DNA of 64,000 bases. Origin: a virus. The translations under genes and the position numbers were made by a program. The notes beneath the pieces are model-generated. The model was not told the DNA's origin, did not search any database, and saw nothing but the letters and a program-made list of their open reading frames with translations. This document shows positions 7,414 to 16,064 of this stretch, one piece after another. The stretch's first letter is position 1; each line of letters begins with the position of its first letter. The stretch spans positions 17,323-81,322 of IMG/VR virus record IMGVR_UViG_3300043464_002317; one strand, given 5' to 3'.

Positions 7414-9372
7414 ATGAGCCTCAATCAACAACAACCTGATAAGTTAAGATATTTTTTTGGGAATAACCTCTACTACAAGTTCAAAAAAGTTTTTGACGCT
7501 TGTTGTGGAGGTATCTCCTTTAAAGGAGATGAAAACAAATTTTTAAATCAACAAGGAGATTTTGTTGAAGCGACTGCCTCAGCTTCTATTGAAGACATTA
7601 CCTATTTAGAACTATACAATCTTACAATAAATGAAGAATTAACACCTCTTCAATGGTATAGACTTACAGATTATAAATCAGTAAATTTTCTTAATGGATG
7701 GCAAATAGCTAATGAAAATTCTAATTTTAACAACAATGCTCCAACCGACCCTAATTTTATTCCGAGAGAAGTTTATACAGGAGATACAGAAGTTCTTTTA
7801 CTTCAAGCAATTACAGAATCAGAAATTTCACCAATAGGTTATTCAGAAACTTATCCACAAGATATTATCCAGTATAATCCTTTGGTAAATAAAATTGGAG
7901 TTGGTTTGTATATAAATAATGGTGCTACATTACCTAATTTATCAGTAGTTTCAGGCTTTGACCTTCAATGGGATGGCACTAATGCTTATTTTGAAATGCC
8001 AATCGGTTATCCTGCTTTATTTGGACATTATTTTCGTATTTATTTTACTTTAGATAGTGGTAATGTTGTAAACGAGGGAGTATTTGAACCTTTAAATTCA
8101 GGAATAGCTACTTGTCAATTTCCCGAATCAACTGTAGTTACAAGAATTAAAGTAGAAAATGGAGGAACAAAAATTTTACTGTTAGATATAACCCAACAGG
8201 ATGTAAATGATTACGATATAAATACGCTTTTTGTTGAAACAGTAACAGCAATAGAAAACGCTTACGGTTGGATTGAAAGAAGACAAGATACAGAAAGAAA
8301 TATAGATGTTCCTTTCGACTTTAGAGGTAGAAAATATCGTAGATTTGAAATAGATATGTCACCTATACACCCTTCATTTGGAATAGTTTATGCAGGTATT
8401 GGTGATGATTATAAAAATTTAGGTACTACTGGAAATTATAAAGACTTTCCATGTTTTAGTGAAACTAACTCAACTTTCGATATTCAATGGAACGATATGG
8501 GGAGTCCTGACTCTTACTATTTTAGAGGGTTAAATGATAATAATGTATTTCAAGGTGTTTTTGTAGCTAATAATTTACAATGGACAGTGAGGGATAATAC
8601 AGGTATTGAAGAAATAACTTTAAATCGCATTGAAAATTTTTTTTCGTTGAATATAATAGTTTCTATGTCATCGAACAATATTAAAGATGGTTTTGAATCT
8701 AGTGTTATTGGCAATTATTTTTCCAACAATAACGTAAAAAGTGGTTTTTATAATAACGTAATAGTTAGAGATTTTTATAATAACAATATAGGGGTAAGCT
8801 TTTATGATAACATAACAAGTCAATATTTTATTAATAACACAGTAGGAGATGAGTTTGCTAATAACATTACAGGTGAATATTTTACCCAAAACACTATAGG
8901 AAATTATTTTCAAGACAACGAAATAGGTGATAACTTTCAAAGTAATAACATAGGTAATGTATTTGACAATAACAATACAGGTAATTACTTTGTTTACAAC
9001 AACATAGGTAATGATTTTAAAAACAACGAAATAGGTAATAGCTTCTTCAACAATAACACAGGTAATTACTTTGCTAACACCAATGTAGGTAATAGTTTTG
9101 GAAACAACTATATAGGTGAGAGCTTTCTTTCTAACAACATAGGTAATGACTTCTTAAACAACAATGTAGGTAATGACTTCTTAAACAACAATGTAGGTAA
9201 TGACTTTCGATTAAATACCACAAAAGCATTAGTAAACGGTATAAATTTTACATCTGCTACTCATGTTTATGGTAATTACAATTGTGAAATATTTAAAGCA
9301 AGTAATTCAATTCTATATTTAAGTTATTTTAATGGTACAGCAGTTGTATACCCAGCATCAATAAACTCATAA
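7414..9372 (+). CDS. Long tail/head fibre with shared anchor and C-terminal beta-helix
   Basis: 652 residues. Residues 25-55 carry the anchor motif (FDACCGGIS, FLNQQGDFVE). Residues about 65-420 resemble flavobacterial prophage fibre proteins (LQWYRLTDYKSVNFLNGWQI; YGWIERRQDTERN, DVPFDFRGRKYRRFE). From about residue 418 to 600 the chain is a run of ten-residue repeats of the type IGNxFxNNN, predicted to coil into a beta-helix with Phe and Ile/Val inside and Asn ladders outside. A short C-terminal cap follows (HVYGNYNCEIFKASN...). Role: elongated host-contact fibre. Trimerisation is likely but not visible. Confidence 0.65.
   Translation: MSLNQQQPDKLRYFFGNNLYYKFKKVFDACCGGISFKGDENKFLNQQGDFVEATASASIEDITYLELYNLTINEELTPLQWYRLTDYKSVNFLNGWQIANENSNFNNNAPTDPNFIPREVYTGDTEVLLLQAITESEISPIGYSETYPQDIIQYNPLVNKIGVGLYINNGATLPNLSVVSGFDLQWDGTNAYFEMPIGYPALFGHYFRIYFTLDSGNVVNEGVFEPLNSGIATCQFPESTVVTRIKVENGGTKILLLDITQQDVNDYDINTLFVETVTAIENAYGWIERRQDTERNIDVPFDFRGRKYRRFEIDMSPIHPSFGIVYAGIGDDYKNLGTTGNYKDFPCFSETNSTFDIQWNDMGSPDSYYFRGLNDNNVFQGVFVANNLQWTVRDNTGIEEITLNRIENFFSLNIIVSMSSNNIKDGFESSVIGNYFSNNNVKSGFYNNVIVRDFYNNNIGVSFYDNITSQYFINNTVGDEFANNITGEYFTQNTIGNYFQDNEIGDNFQSNNIGNVFDNNNTGNYFVYNNIGNDFKNNEIGNSFFNNNTGNYFANTNVGNSFGNNYIGESFLSNNIGNDFLNNNVGNDFLNNNVGNDFRLNTTKALVNGINFTSATHVYGNYNCEIFKASNSILYLSYFNGTAVVYPASINS
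8670..9210 (+). repeat. Coding 30-base repeats specifying a beta-helix
   Basis: About 18 in-frame repeats of roughly 30 bases, consensus protein IGNxFxNNN. Two adjacent units at 9141-9200 are identical at DNA level (GGTAATGACTTCTTAAACAA then CAATGTA), which points to recent duplication and gives a simple route to change fibre length. Confidence 0.8.
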
Positions 9373-9384
9373 AAATTAACCAAT

Positions 9385-9729
9385 ATGAAAACATTAGTAG
9401 AAAAATCAATTAAAATTACAGGAGTACCAAAGTTTAACGCTAAAACTCTATTTGACTTAAATCAAATACCAATATTAGCAGAAGATGCAACCGAAGAACA
9501 AAAGAAAGAAGTTAAAGAAAAAGAATCTGAAAATAAAAGAATAACTTCTGATAGAGAATTTATCTCTTTAACTATTATTTCAGGTAGGAAATTAGTTGTT
9601 CAATTTGAGTTTGAAGAGGAAGGTGTTAAAACAAAAGATAAAGTTTTAATCTCAATTCCAAAAACAGACTCAGAAGAAGAAATAAAAGAATTTATCATAA
9701 ATGCAATAAACAGCCAAAAAGATAAATAA
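9385..9729 (+). CDS. Hypothetical protein
   Basis: 114 residues, mixed alpha/beta, rich in Glu and Lys, with no signal peptide or membrane segment. A central charged helix (EDATEEQKKEVKEKESENK) separates two beta portions; the second (RKLVVQFEFEEE) reads like a small beta sandwich. I do not recognise it. It sits one base before the holin-like gene and after the long fibre, so it could be a fibre chaperone or accessory, but nothing in the sequence proves this. Confidence 0.5.
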   Translation: MKTLVEKSIKITGVPKFNAKTLFDLNQIPILAEDATEEQKKEVKEKESENKRITSDREFISLTIISGRKLVVQFEFEEEGVKTKDKVLISIPKTDSEEEIKEFIINAINSQKDK

Positions 9730-9730
9730 A

Positions 9731-10207
9731 ATGAAAACACCAGCACAAGAAATAACATTTTCTGTTTTGCATATTAAATCTTTTCCAGACTTTATATTTA
9801 ATTTATTTGTGACAATATTTTCATTTTTTTTAGGGTACTTTCAAGTTATTACTGTAGGTAGCTCTAACCTTTTTATGGCTGTTGCAATTGTTGTTGTTAT
9901 AGATTTTATTTTTGGCTCACTAAATGCTGTATTAGACCCTAAAAAACATTGGGAAACAAGAAAAGCTTTGAAAATAATCTACTATTTATTTACATATTGG
10001 CTTATGGTTTTTATGGTTTTAGCTATTGAAAAAGCGCATCCAGCAGCATTTTTTCTCAGCGAAGCTATTATTCTACCTATACTAATTTTTCAGACTATCT
10101 CAATATTAAAAAATATGTCTTTGTTAGGATTAATACCAAAAGGACTACTTTTAGAAATATTGAAAAATATTGATTCATACAAAACAAAACTTTCACAACA
10201 AGAGTGA
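9731..10207 (+). CDS. Holin-type membrane protein (phage_holin_4-like)
   Basis: 158 residues with about four hydrophobic segments: residues 22-40 (FIFNLFVTIFSFFLGYF), 47-68 (FMAVAIVVVIDFIFGSLNAV), 82-102 and 108-128. The pattern of Asp and Gly in the second helix (IDFIFGSLNA) followed by a Lys-rich loop (DPKKHWETRKALK) is typical of the phage_holin_4/toxin secretion holin family. It would form inner-membrane lesions that time lysis. It is 4.6 kb upstream of the spanin-like and endolysin genes, so the lysis genes are split by fibres. It overlaps the next gene by four bases (GTGA). Confidence 0.72.
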   Translation: MKTPAQEITFSVLHIKSFPDFIFNLFVTIFSFFLGYFQVITVGSSNLFMAVAIVVVIDFIFGSLNAVLDPKKHWETRKALKIIYYLFTYWLMVFMVLAIEKAHPAAFFLSEAIILPILIFQTISILKNMSLLGLIPKGLLLEILKNIDSYKTKLSQQE

Positions 10208-11943
10208 AACTAAAAGAATTTGATAAGGAAGAAGTAATTGAATTTTTTCGCTCTCTAAATAGAAAAATAGAGAGCTTAACTTGTTTTGTAAAAGAGTGCT
10301 GTGAAAAAGTCCCTATAAATATAGGAAATGGTGCAAAAATTTATAAAAGGTTTTTTAATAATAAATGGGAATTTAAGAGTTTAATTCCTGGGGCTAATAT
10401 CGGAATAACTGAGACTGAAAATGAAATAGTTGTTTCTAATACTATGCCTCCAGTAAGTTGTGATTATATTGAAAATTGTATTGGCATTACACCTTTAGGA
10501 GATGCAAATAAATACTTAAATGAACAAGGAGATTTTTTAACAATAACAGTTCCTCCTTCGTTTATACAGTCAATATCTGACACATCAAACATTGACCTTA
10601 CTGTTACAGGAACAACTTTATCTGCCGATTTAACAAATACTACAGTTACACCTGCTACTTATGGAGATGCAAACAATATTCCTCAAGTAACAGTAGATAG
10701 TAAAGGAAGAGTAACAAATGTTACAGATATTCCTATTACAATTCCACCTAATTTTATAGACAGTGTTTCTGATACTTCTTCTATAGATTTAACAGTTACA
10801 GGTACTACACTATCGGCAGATTTTATAAATAATGCAGGATATACAACTAACACAGGAACTGTTACTTCTGTAGATTTAACAATGCCAAGCGCATTCACTG
10901 TATCTGGTAATCCAATAACAACTTCTGGAACTTTAGCAGTAACGGGTGCAGGATTAGTTAGTCAATATGTAAGGGGAGATGGTACGTTAGCTAATTTTCC
11001 AGCATCAACAGGCGGAGGTGCTTCACAATCATTTTATTTGAATGGTTCGGTTTCGCAAGGTACTTTTGGAGGAATAGCATGTAAAGAAATGGACAGAGTA
11101 CCAATATTAGGCGCAGGTACTGATTTCACTATAAACACCAACGGATATATTCAATCTTTTATTACAGATGCTAACGTACCTAATCAATTACAAATACCAG
11201 CAGGAAATTGGAACTTTGAAACCTATTTTAGTGCGTCAAGTGGTGGTGGTTCGCCATCTTTTTATGTAGAATTATACAAATGGGATGGAGCGACATTATC
11301 ATTAATAGCTTCAAGTTCAGCAAATCCCGAAGGTATTACAAACGGAACGGCAATAGATTTATATTTAACTGCTTTAGCAGTTCCACAAACAGCATTATTA
11401 GCAACGGATAGATTAGCAGTTAGAATATATGTTAGTAACAGTGGTAGAACAATTAAATTGCATACAGAAAATGGTCATCTTTGTCAAGTTATTACAACAT
11501 TTTCAACTGGAATAACAGCATTGAATGGTTTAACCGACCAAGTTCAAAACTTATCAGTTGGTACAAGCGGAACTGATTTTGCGATTAGTTCAATAAGTCC
11601 AACGCATACATTTAATTTACCAACAGCAAGTGCATCAAATAGAGGTGCTTTGAGTTCAGCGGATTGGACAACTTTTAATGGCAAAGTAAGTTCTGTTTCA
11701 GCAGGAACAAATATATCAATTACAGGAACGGCAACCAGTCCAATAGTTAATAAATTAAATTCTGAAAGACGTAATGACTGGGTAGCACCTTATTCTTATT
11801 GTGGAACAGCTCCAAATGGTTCAGCAGAATCAGCATCAGTGTGGACAATATATAGAATACAAGTAGCAAGTGATGGAACGGTGACTACATTATCAGCTAC
11901 AAATGTAGCATGGACAGATAGATTAATAGCAATATATACATAA
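10204..11943 (+). CDS. Tail fibre protein with repeated beta modules
   Basis: 579 residues starting at GTG 10204, overlapping the holin stop by four bases. The N-terminal 105 residues are a variant anchor: an ECC motif, then GDANKYLNEQGDFL, matching the FLNQQGDFVE box of the other fibres. Next come two copies of an SDTSNIDLTVTGTTLSADLT-type module separated by the common fibre motif YGDANNIPQVTVDSKGRVTN. A beta domain (residues about 280-430) and a C-terminal region follow (SNRGALSSADWTTFNGK near residue 480) that is widespread in Bacteroidota prophage fibres. Role: side fibre for host attachment. There is no peptidase or esterase motif. Confidence 0.7.
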   Translation: MKLKEFDKEEVIEFFRSLNRKIESLTCFVKECCEKVPINIGNGAKIYKRFFNNKWEFKSLIPGANIGITETENEIVVSNTMPPVSCDYIENCIGITPLGDANKYLNEQGDFLTITVPPSFIQSISDTSNIDLTVTGTTLSADLTNTTVTPATYGDANNIPQVTVDSKGRVTNVTDIPITIPPNFIDSVSDTSSIDLTVTGTTLSADFINNAGYTTNTGTVTSVDLTMPSAFTVSGNPITTSGTLAVTGAGLVSQYVRGDGTLANFPASTGGGASQSFYLNGSVSQGTFGGIACKEMDRVPILGAGTDFTINTNGYIQSFITDANVPNQLQIPAGNWNFETYFSASSGGGSPSFYVELYKWDGATLSLIASSSANPEGITNGTAIDLYLTALAVPQTALLATDRLAVRIYVSNSGRTIKLHTENGHLCQVITTFSTGITALNGLTDQVQNLSVGTSGTDFAISSISPTHTFNLPTASASNRGALSSADWTTFNGKVSSVSAGTNISITGTATSPIVNKLNSERRNDWVAPYSYCGTAPNGSAESASVWTIYRIQVASDGTVTTLSATNVAWTDRLIAIYT

Positions 11944-11955
11944 AATAAAAAAAAT

Positions 11956-12252
11956 ATGCCTTTAATAAGCACACAACCAACAATAGTAGACGGAAAAGAA
12001 TATCCATTTTTAGCATTAAATATGGCGGTAAGTCCATTTTGGCAACCTCAATATGTAGGTGGTTCAATAGCTTTAAGATTTACTCCATTTAGATATGATG
12101 AAAATCATAATGTAGAAAAATTAGAAAATCCTGATTATCAAAAAGTACTTAGCTTAATGGATGTATTTGATAATGGTACAACCGAGGAAAAAGATATTGC
12201 AAATAAAATAATGCTACAAATTCAAGAATTAATTAATTATAAAGGTTTTTAA
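11956..12252 (+). CDS. Small fibre-associated hypothetical protein
   Basis: 98 residues. The N-terminal half is beta-like (YPFLALNMAVSPFWQPQYVG, IALRFTPFRYD) and the C-terminal half is a helix (NGTTEEKDIANKIMLQIQEL). No catalytic motif or export signal. Its stop overlaps the next ATG by one base (TTTTAATGGC), so it is coupled to the following fibre gene. Placement between fibres suggests a fibre-assembly chaperone or a small structural subunit, by inference. Confidence 0.5.
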   Translation: MPLISTQPTIVDGKEYPFLALNMAVSPFWQPQYVGGSIALRFTPFRYDENHNVEKLENPDYQKVLSLMDVFDNGTTEEKDIANKIMLQIQELINYKGF

Positions 12253-13376
12253 TGGCAACTATAACATCAGCAGCAACAGGCAATTGGTCAGCAGGCGCTA
12301 CATGGGTTGGAGGAGTTCCTCCTACATCAGTAGATGATGCTGTAATTGGTGCAGGACATACTGTAACACTTGACGTTGATGCAACAGTAATTAGTTTAAG
12401 TGGTGCTGCTAATGCAGCTTCAAATTTAGCAATAACAACAAGCAGGAATTTTACTTGTACAGGGGCTAATGGAATAACATCTAAGACTGTATCAAATGGA
12501 GGTGCTTTAGTCAGAATAACAGGGGTGGGAACTACAGTTAATATTAATTCTAACATATCTCATACAGTTGCAGTTGCAGGAACAGGAACTTTTGCTTTAC
12601 AGGTTTCAACAATATGCACAGTAAATATTGTTGGTAATATAATTGTAGGTGATAATATAAATCATGCTACTTTAGTTATTGACGCTGCAACTGTTAATAT
12701 AACAGGTAATGTAAGTGGTGGTAGCAATGCAATCAGAGTAAATGGAAATTCAACTCTTAATATAACAGGAAATGTTACAGGTGGAGCTGCAGGCACACAA
12801 GCTACAATAGCTAACGCAACATCAGCTTGTACAATAAACATTACAGGAAATTGTACTGCTCAAACAAATATTGCATTAACGTCTGCACAAAATAGTACAA
12901 TTACAATAGTTGGAACAATAACAGCTAGTAGTACAGTAGTTGGAGTTAATATGTCATCTGGAAATATTACAATTTCCACACCTTGTCTAAACGGCACAAA
13001 TGGTGCAATGGCAGTATCAGCTCCAATTGTAAAAATATACAGTAGTGCAATTGCAAGTTGGGGATTTTTAACAGATATTCCAGCAACTAATAAATTTCTT
13101 TATTCAGCAGGGGTAGCACTTGGCAACCCAGTAATAGGAGATGTTAGAGATGGAACAGTATATGGAGCATCAAATGAATTAACAGGCTCATTAATTATGG
13201 CAGTACCAAGTGATGTAAGAAAAAGTGTTCCTACAGATGCAACAGTTGGAACAGCAGATTTAACAGCACAAGACATATTTACAGAAATAGCAAGTAGTTC
13301 TGACCCTATTGCTGTAAGATTAAGAAACATAGCAACAGTACAAACTACTGGAGCACAATTAGCATCATATAATTAA
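12252..13376 (+). CDS. Beta-helical fibre protein, copy 1 of a tandem pair
   Basis: 374 residues. It begins with a surface-protein-like strand set (GNWSAGATWVGGVPPTSVDD) that in Bacteroidota cell-surface proteins opens a beta-solenoid. Residues about 90-270 are Thr/Asn/Ile-rich repeats of the INITGNVT type, predicted as a right-handed solenoid. The last 90 residues (YGASNELTGSLI, PSDVRKSVPTDATVG, SSDPIAVRLRNI, ending AQLASYN) form a cap domain shared with the next gene. No enzyme motif is seen, so it is called structural rather than a depolymerase, although many beta-helix fibres are depolymerases. Confidence 0.6.
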   Translation: MATITSAATGNWSAGATWVGGVPPTSVDDAVIGAGHTVTLDVDATVISLSGAANAASNLAITTSRNFTCTGANGITSKTVSNGGALVRITGVGTTVNINSNISHTVAVAGTGTFALQVSTICTVNIVGNIIVGDNINHATLVIDAATVNITGNVSGGSNAIRVNGNSTLNITGNVTGGAAGTQATIANATSACTINITGNCTAQTNIALTSAQNSTITIVGTITASSTVVGVNMSSGNITISTPCLNGTNGAMAVSAPIVKIYSSAIASWGFLTDIPATNKFLYSAGVALGNPVIGDVRDGTVYGASNELTGSLIMAVPSDVRKSVPTDATVGTADLTAQDIFTEIASSSDPIAVRLRNIATVQTTGAQLASYN

Positions 13377-13378
13377 TT

Positions 13379-14566
13379 ATGGCTGATAAGTATCCTACAA
13401 TAAATGGAAATTGGAGTAATCCTCTTATTTGGAATGGATTATCTAAACCCATTGCAGGAGACGATGTATATGCAGATGGTAAGACTGTAACTATTGATGA
13501 AAATGTAAATGTCGGAACTATTAGAAATACGCTTAGAAGTGGTGGTACAACAGGAGGTGCTTTCTTAGTTACTTCTGGAGGGTTTACCATAACAACTACA
13601 TCCGCACAAGGCTTTTTCCCTAACATAGGTACATACCTATTACAGTTAAGCCACACTACAGGAACAAACATAATAAATGGCTCGATAGTCTGTCCAGGTA
13701 CATCTAATAATGGTATATCAATTAGTGGTGTAGGTGGGACTACTAATATCAACGGAAACATAACAACTAATGGAGCTTCGATTGCTCTTCTTGTTTCAGC
13801 GGCAGCTACGGTTAATATAGTTGGCAATTTACAAGCAGGCACTTCATCAATTTGTTGCTCTATTACAGCAGCAGCAACTTTAACTGTAATTGGAAATGTA
13901 ACAGGGGCAGCAGGAGGTGGTGGTGCTGGTATAAACAATGCATCAGTAGCAGCAACAATTACTATAACTGGCAATGTTACAGGACAAGCAGGTGCTGGGA
14001 TAAGTAGCAATCAAAACTCTACAATAAACATAACAGGTAATCTTACAGCAAATAATACAAATGCTGTATCATTAACAGCATCACCAACAACAACAGTAGT
14101 TGGAACAATTACTGCTTCAAACAGTGCAGTAGGTTTAAACCAAACAGGAGGAACAGTTACTTTTTCAGGAACAGCAATTAATGCAAGTAATGGTGCAATG
14201 GCTATTTATTGTCCTACTATTAGATTATACAATGCTAATACAGTAGAATGGAGATTTAGGGATGAATTAGGTAATGTAAAAACATTATACAGTGCAGGAA
14301 TAGCATTAGGAAACCCTGCTATTACAAACGTAAGAAGTGGAATTACTTATGGAGCATCATTAGAATTAACAGGAACAATGATAGTTCCAAGTCCAAGTGA
14401 TGTAAGAATTTCAGTACCAACAGATAATACAGTAGGAACAGGACAATTAACAGCAGCAGATTTTCTTGCTGCAATAGCTGCTTCATCTGACCCTATAGCT
14501 GTAAGATTAAACAATGTATCTACAGTAGATACAAGTGGAGCACAAATGGCAAGTTATAACGTATAA
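13379..14566 (+). CDS. Beta-helical fibre protein, copy 2 of a tandem pair
   Basis: 395 residues, two bases after the previous stop. It has the same architecture as its neighbour: NGNWSNPLIWNGLSKPIAGD opening, INITGNLT-type solenoid repeats in the middle, and a cap (YGASLELTGTMIVPSPSDVR, SSDPIAVRLNNV, AQMASYNV) that is clearly homologous over about 90 residues. The openings differ more than the caps, so the pair probably arose by duplication followed by divergence or exchange of the exposed part. The long antisense frame (13345-14010) is a composition artefact. Role: fibre or spike with probable host contact. Confidence 0.6.
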   Translation: MADKYPTINGNWSNPLIWNGLSKPIAGDDVYADGKTVTIDENVNVGTIRNTLRSGGTTGGAFLVTSGGFTITTTSAQGFFPNIGTYLLQLSHTTGTNIINGSIVCPGTSNNGISISGVGGTTNINGNITTNGASIALLVSAAATVNIVGNLQAGTSSICCSITAAATLTVIGNVTGAAGGGGAGINNASVAATITITGNVTGQAGAGISSNQNSTINITGNLTANNTNAVSLTASPTTTVVGTITASNSAVGLNQTGGTVTFSGTAINASNGAMAIYCPTIRLYNANTVEWRFRDELGNVKTLYSAGIALGNPAITNVRSGITYGASLELTGTMIVPSPSDVRISVPTDNTVGTGQLTAADFLAAIAASSDPIAVRLNNVSTVDTSGAQMASYNV

Positions 14567-14577
14567 AAATTAAATAA

Positions 14578-14706
14578 ATGGCAAAAACAAAACAAACTTC
14601 TGTAGGAACTTACAATCCAAAACCTAAGAGTAAGGGAAAATACAAGAAAAAATTAAATAAATCTGAAAAACTTTCGACCAAACCTTACGTTGGACAGGGA
14701 AGATGA
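14578..14706 (+). CDS. Small basic protein, 42 residues
   Basis: ATG 14578 to TGA 14704-14706 with an A-rich leader (AAAATTAAATAA). The product is strongly basic with an NPKPKSKGKYKKKLNKSEKL core and ends KPYVGQGR. Similar short Lys-rich proteins with a GxYNPKPK...GQGR pattern occur near the lysis genes of other crAss-like phages as far as I recall, which supports reality despite the length. Function unknown; nucleic-acid or capsid binding is possible from charge alone. It precedes promoter P1. Confidence 0.55.
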   Translation: MAKTKQTSVGTYNPKPKSKGKYKKKLNKSEKLSTKPYVGQGR

Positions 14707-14722
14707 AATAAAAATAGTGTTT

Positions 14723-14775
14723 CATAACAAAAAAAGTTATGTTTTCCAATCGTGTCTTAATTTTCAGTATATTTA
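14723..14775 (+). promoter_or_regulatory. Predicted late promoter P1
   Basis: CATAAC-A7-GTTATG palindrome (14723-14741). GTTAT starts at 14736, and TATATTTA, a Bacteroidota -7-like box, starts at 14768, exactly 32 bases later. The same spacing recurs at three other sites in the window. The predicted leader to the ATG at 14807 is about 30 bases. Confidence 0.65.
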
Positions 14776-14806
14776 CAACAAAATAACCCAGATATGGGCA
14801 TACACC

Positions 14807-15535
14807 ATGGAAAAAATTAATAAAAACAAGATTTTTATTGGCGGCTTACTTTTACTACTTGTAGTATTATTGTTTCTATTTCTCAAAACTTCCTTAGAAG
14901 TACAGAAACAAAAAAACTTACTATTAGATAAGAAAATGGAGTATTTAAAGATAGAAAAAAATTTCTATATAAAACAAAATGCTTCTCTTATAGAAAAAAT
15001 TAATTATTTAAAAAATAAAGACTTAGTTTTAAATACAAAAAAACAAAAAGAAGTTAAAGTTTTAAATAAAATAAAAGTAGATAAAAAAGATAAACTAGAA
15101 AAAATAAAGAAGGATACTTCAGTAGTAAACCAACTAAACACATTTTCTAAAAACATAGAAGATAGTGCAAAACTAAAGGACGACTCTGTTTATTTCCACA
15201 AAGATAACCTAAACGAAATAAATTTTACTTTTGAAGAAAACTCCTATTTAAAACAAGAGGTTAAACAATACGCAAATATTCTAATTACTTCAGACTCAAT
15301 ATATAATAATCAAATATCTATAAACACATCAAAATCGGTAGTTATAAAAAATCAAGAAAGTATAATATCACTCCATATAGATGAGAACAATTTCTTGAAA
15401 AACGAAAATACGAACTTAAAGAAAATTCAAAAAAAGCAAAAAACAATAAATATCATCAAAAATATTGCGTTTTTTGCAGGAGGGAGTTTAATAGGAGTCA
15501 CATCTGGATTTCTAATTTCTAAATTTGCATACTAA
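14807..15535 (+). CDS. Spanin-like membrane-anchored coiled-coil protein
   Basis: 242 residues from ATG 14807. The frame is open to a TTG at 14690, but that part overlaps the upstream small gene and promoter P1. Residues 1-8 are basic and 9-27 form one transmembrane helix (IFIGGLLLLLVVLLFLFL). A long charged coiled coil follows to about residue 210 (Lys/Glu/Asn-rich), and a second hydrophobic stretch ends the protein (IAFFAGGSLIGVTSGFLI). An inner-membrane anchor plus coiled coil immediately before an endolysin is the layout of an i-spanin. The large size and second C-terminal hydrophobic segment could make it a unimolecular spanin. Its stop overlaps the lysozyme ATG (TAATG). Confidence 0.6.
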   Translation: MEKINKNKIFIGGLLLLLVVLLFLFLKTSLEVQKQKNLLLDKKMEYLKIEKNFYIKQNASLIEKINYLKNKDLVLNTKKQKEVKVLNKIKVDKKDKLEKIKKDTSVVNQLNTFSKNIEDSAKLKDDSVYFHKDNLNEINFTFEENSYLKQEVKQYANILITSDSIYNNQISINTSKSVVIKNQESIISLHIDENNFLKNENTNLKKIQKKQKTINIIKNIAFFAGGSLIGVTSGFLISKFAY

Positions 15536-16062
15536 TGGGAGATATATTTGAATTAGTCAAGTATTACGAATCCCTACACGATGGAGATTTAAAAACTATT
15601 GGATTGCAACCAAAAATTTGCCCAGCAGGTTATTGGACTATAGGTTATGGACGAGTTATTAAAAACGAAAAAGGAGAGATGTTAACATACAAAACTCCTT
15701 ATAAAGATGTATTGAAGTATACTTTAGAAGACGAAAACGAAGCTTTAGCTTTACTAAAAGAAGATTTTGAAGATTACAGAAAAACAGTTAAACAAAATAT
15801 TCATCCAAGTATTTTTTTAAAAAAATATGAAGAAGATAGTTTAACATCTTTTTGTTATAATGTAGGAAGAGGTAATTTTTCTAAAAGTACACTAGTAAAG
15901 CTACTAAATAAGAACGACAGGGTAGGAGCAGCTAATGAACTCTTGAAATGGTGCAAAGCAAAAGACCCGAATACTGGGAAGATGATTATTTTAAAAGGAT
16001 TAGAAAAAAGAAGAAAAGCCGAGAAACATTTTTTTGAAACAGGAACTGTGAAACTATTTTAA
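15535..16062 (+). CDS. GH24 lysozyme endolysin
   Basis: 175 residues, T4-lysozyme family. The catalytic signature is present: Glu12 in YYESLHDGDLKTIG and Thr36 in AGYWTIGYGR, the E...T pair of GH24, with the usual SFCYNVGRGNFSKSTLVKLLN segment (residues about 101-121). It cleaves the MurNAc-GlcNAc bond of peptidoglycan. There is no signal peptide, so release needs the holin. Length matches the family (about 160-180). It follows the spanin-like gene with a TAATG overlap, which makes a lysis cassette driven by P1. Confidence 0.92.
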   Translation: MGDIFELVKYYESLHDGDLKTIGLQPKICPAGYWTIGYGRVIKNEKGEMLTYKTPYKDVLKYTLEDENEALALLKEDFEDYRKTVKQNIHPSIFLKKYEEDSLTSFCYNVGRGNFSKSTLVKLLNKNDRVGAANELLKWCKAKDPNTGKMIILKGLEKRRKAEKHFFETGTVKLF

Positions 16063-16064
16063 CC

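Noticed and set aside
8668-8940. 90-residue minus-strand frame with Ile/Val/Tyr repeats
   Set aside because: It is the complement of the 30-base beta-helix repeats and has no independent signal.
9141-9200. Direct repeats that could suggest a CRISPR array
   Set aside because: The repeats are adjacent without spacers, in frame, and encode the beta-helix.
13345-14010. 221-residue open frame on the minus strand, rich in Pro, Val and Ala
   Set aside because: It is antisense to the repetitive Thr/Asn-rich fibre gene, has the low-complexity composition expected of such shadows, and has no leader or promoter.
14690-14806. Upstream extension of the spanin-like gene from TTG 14690
   Set aside because: The extension overlaps the 42-residue gene and promoter P1, and the ATG at 14807 directly precedes the membrane anchor.
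9731-16062. Prophage-type integration functions near the lysis genes
   Set aside because: No integrase, repressor or attachment-like repeat is visible; the region is explained by holin, fibres, spanin and endolysin.
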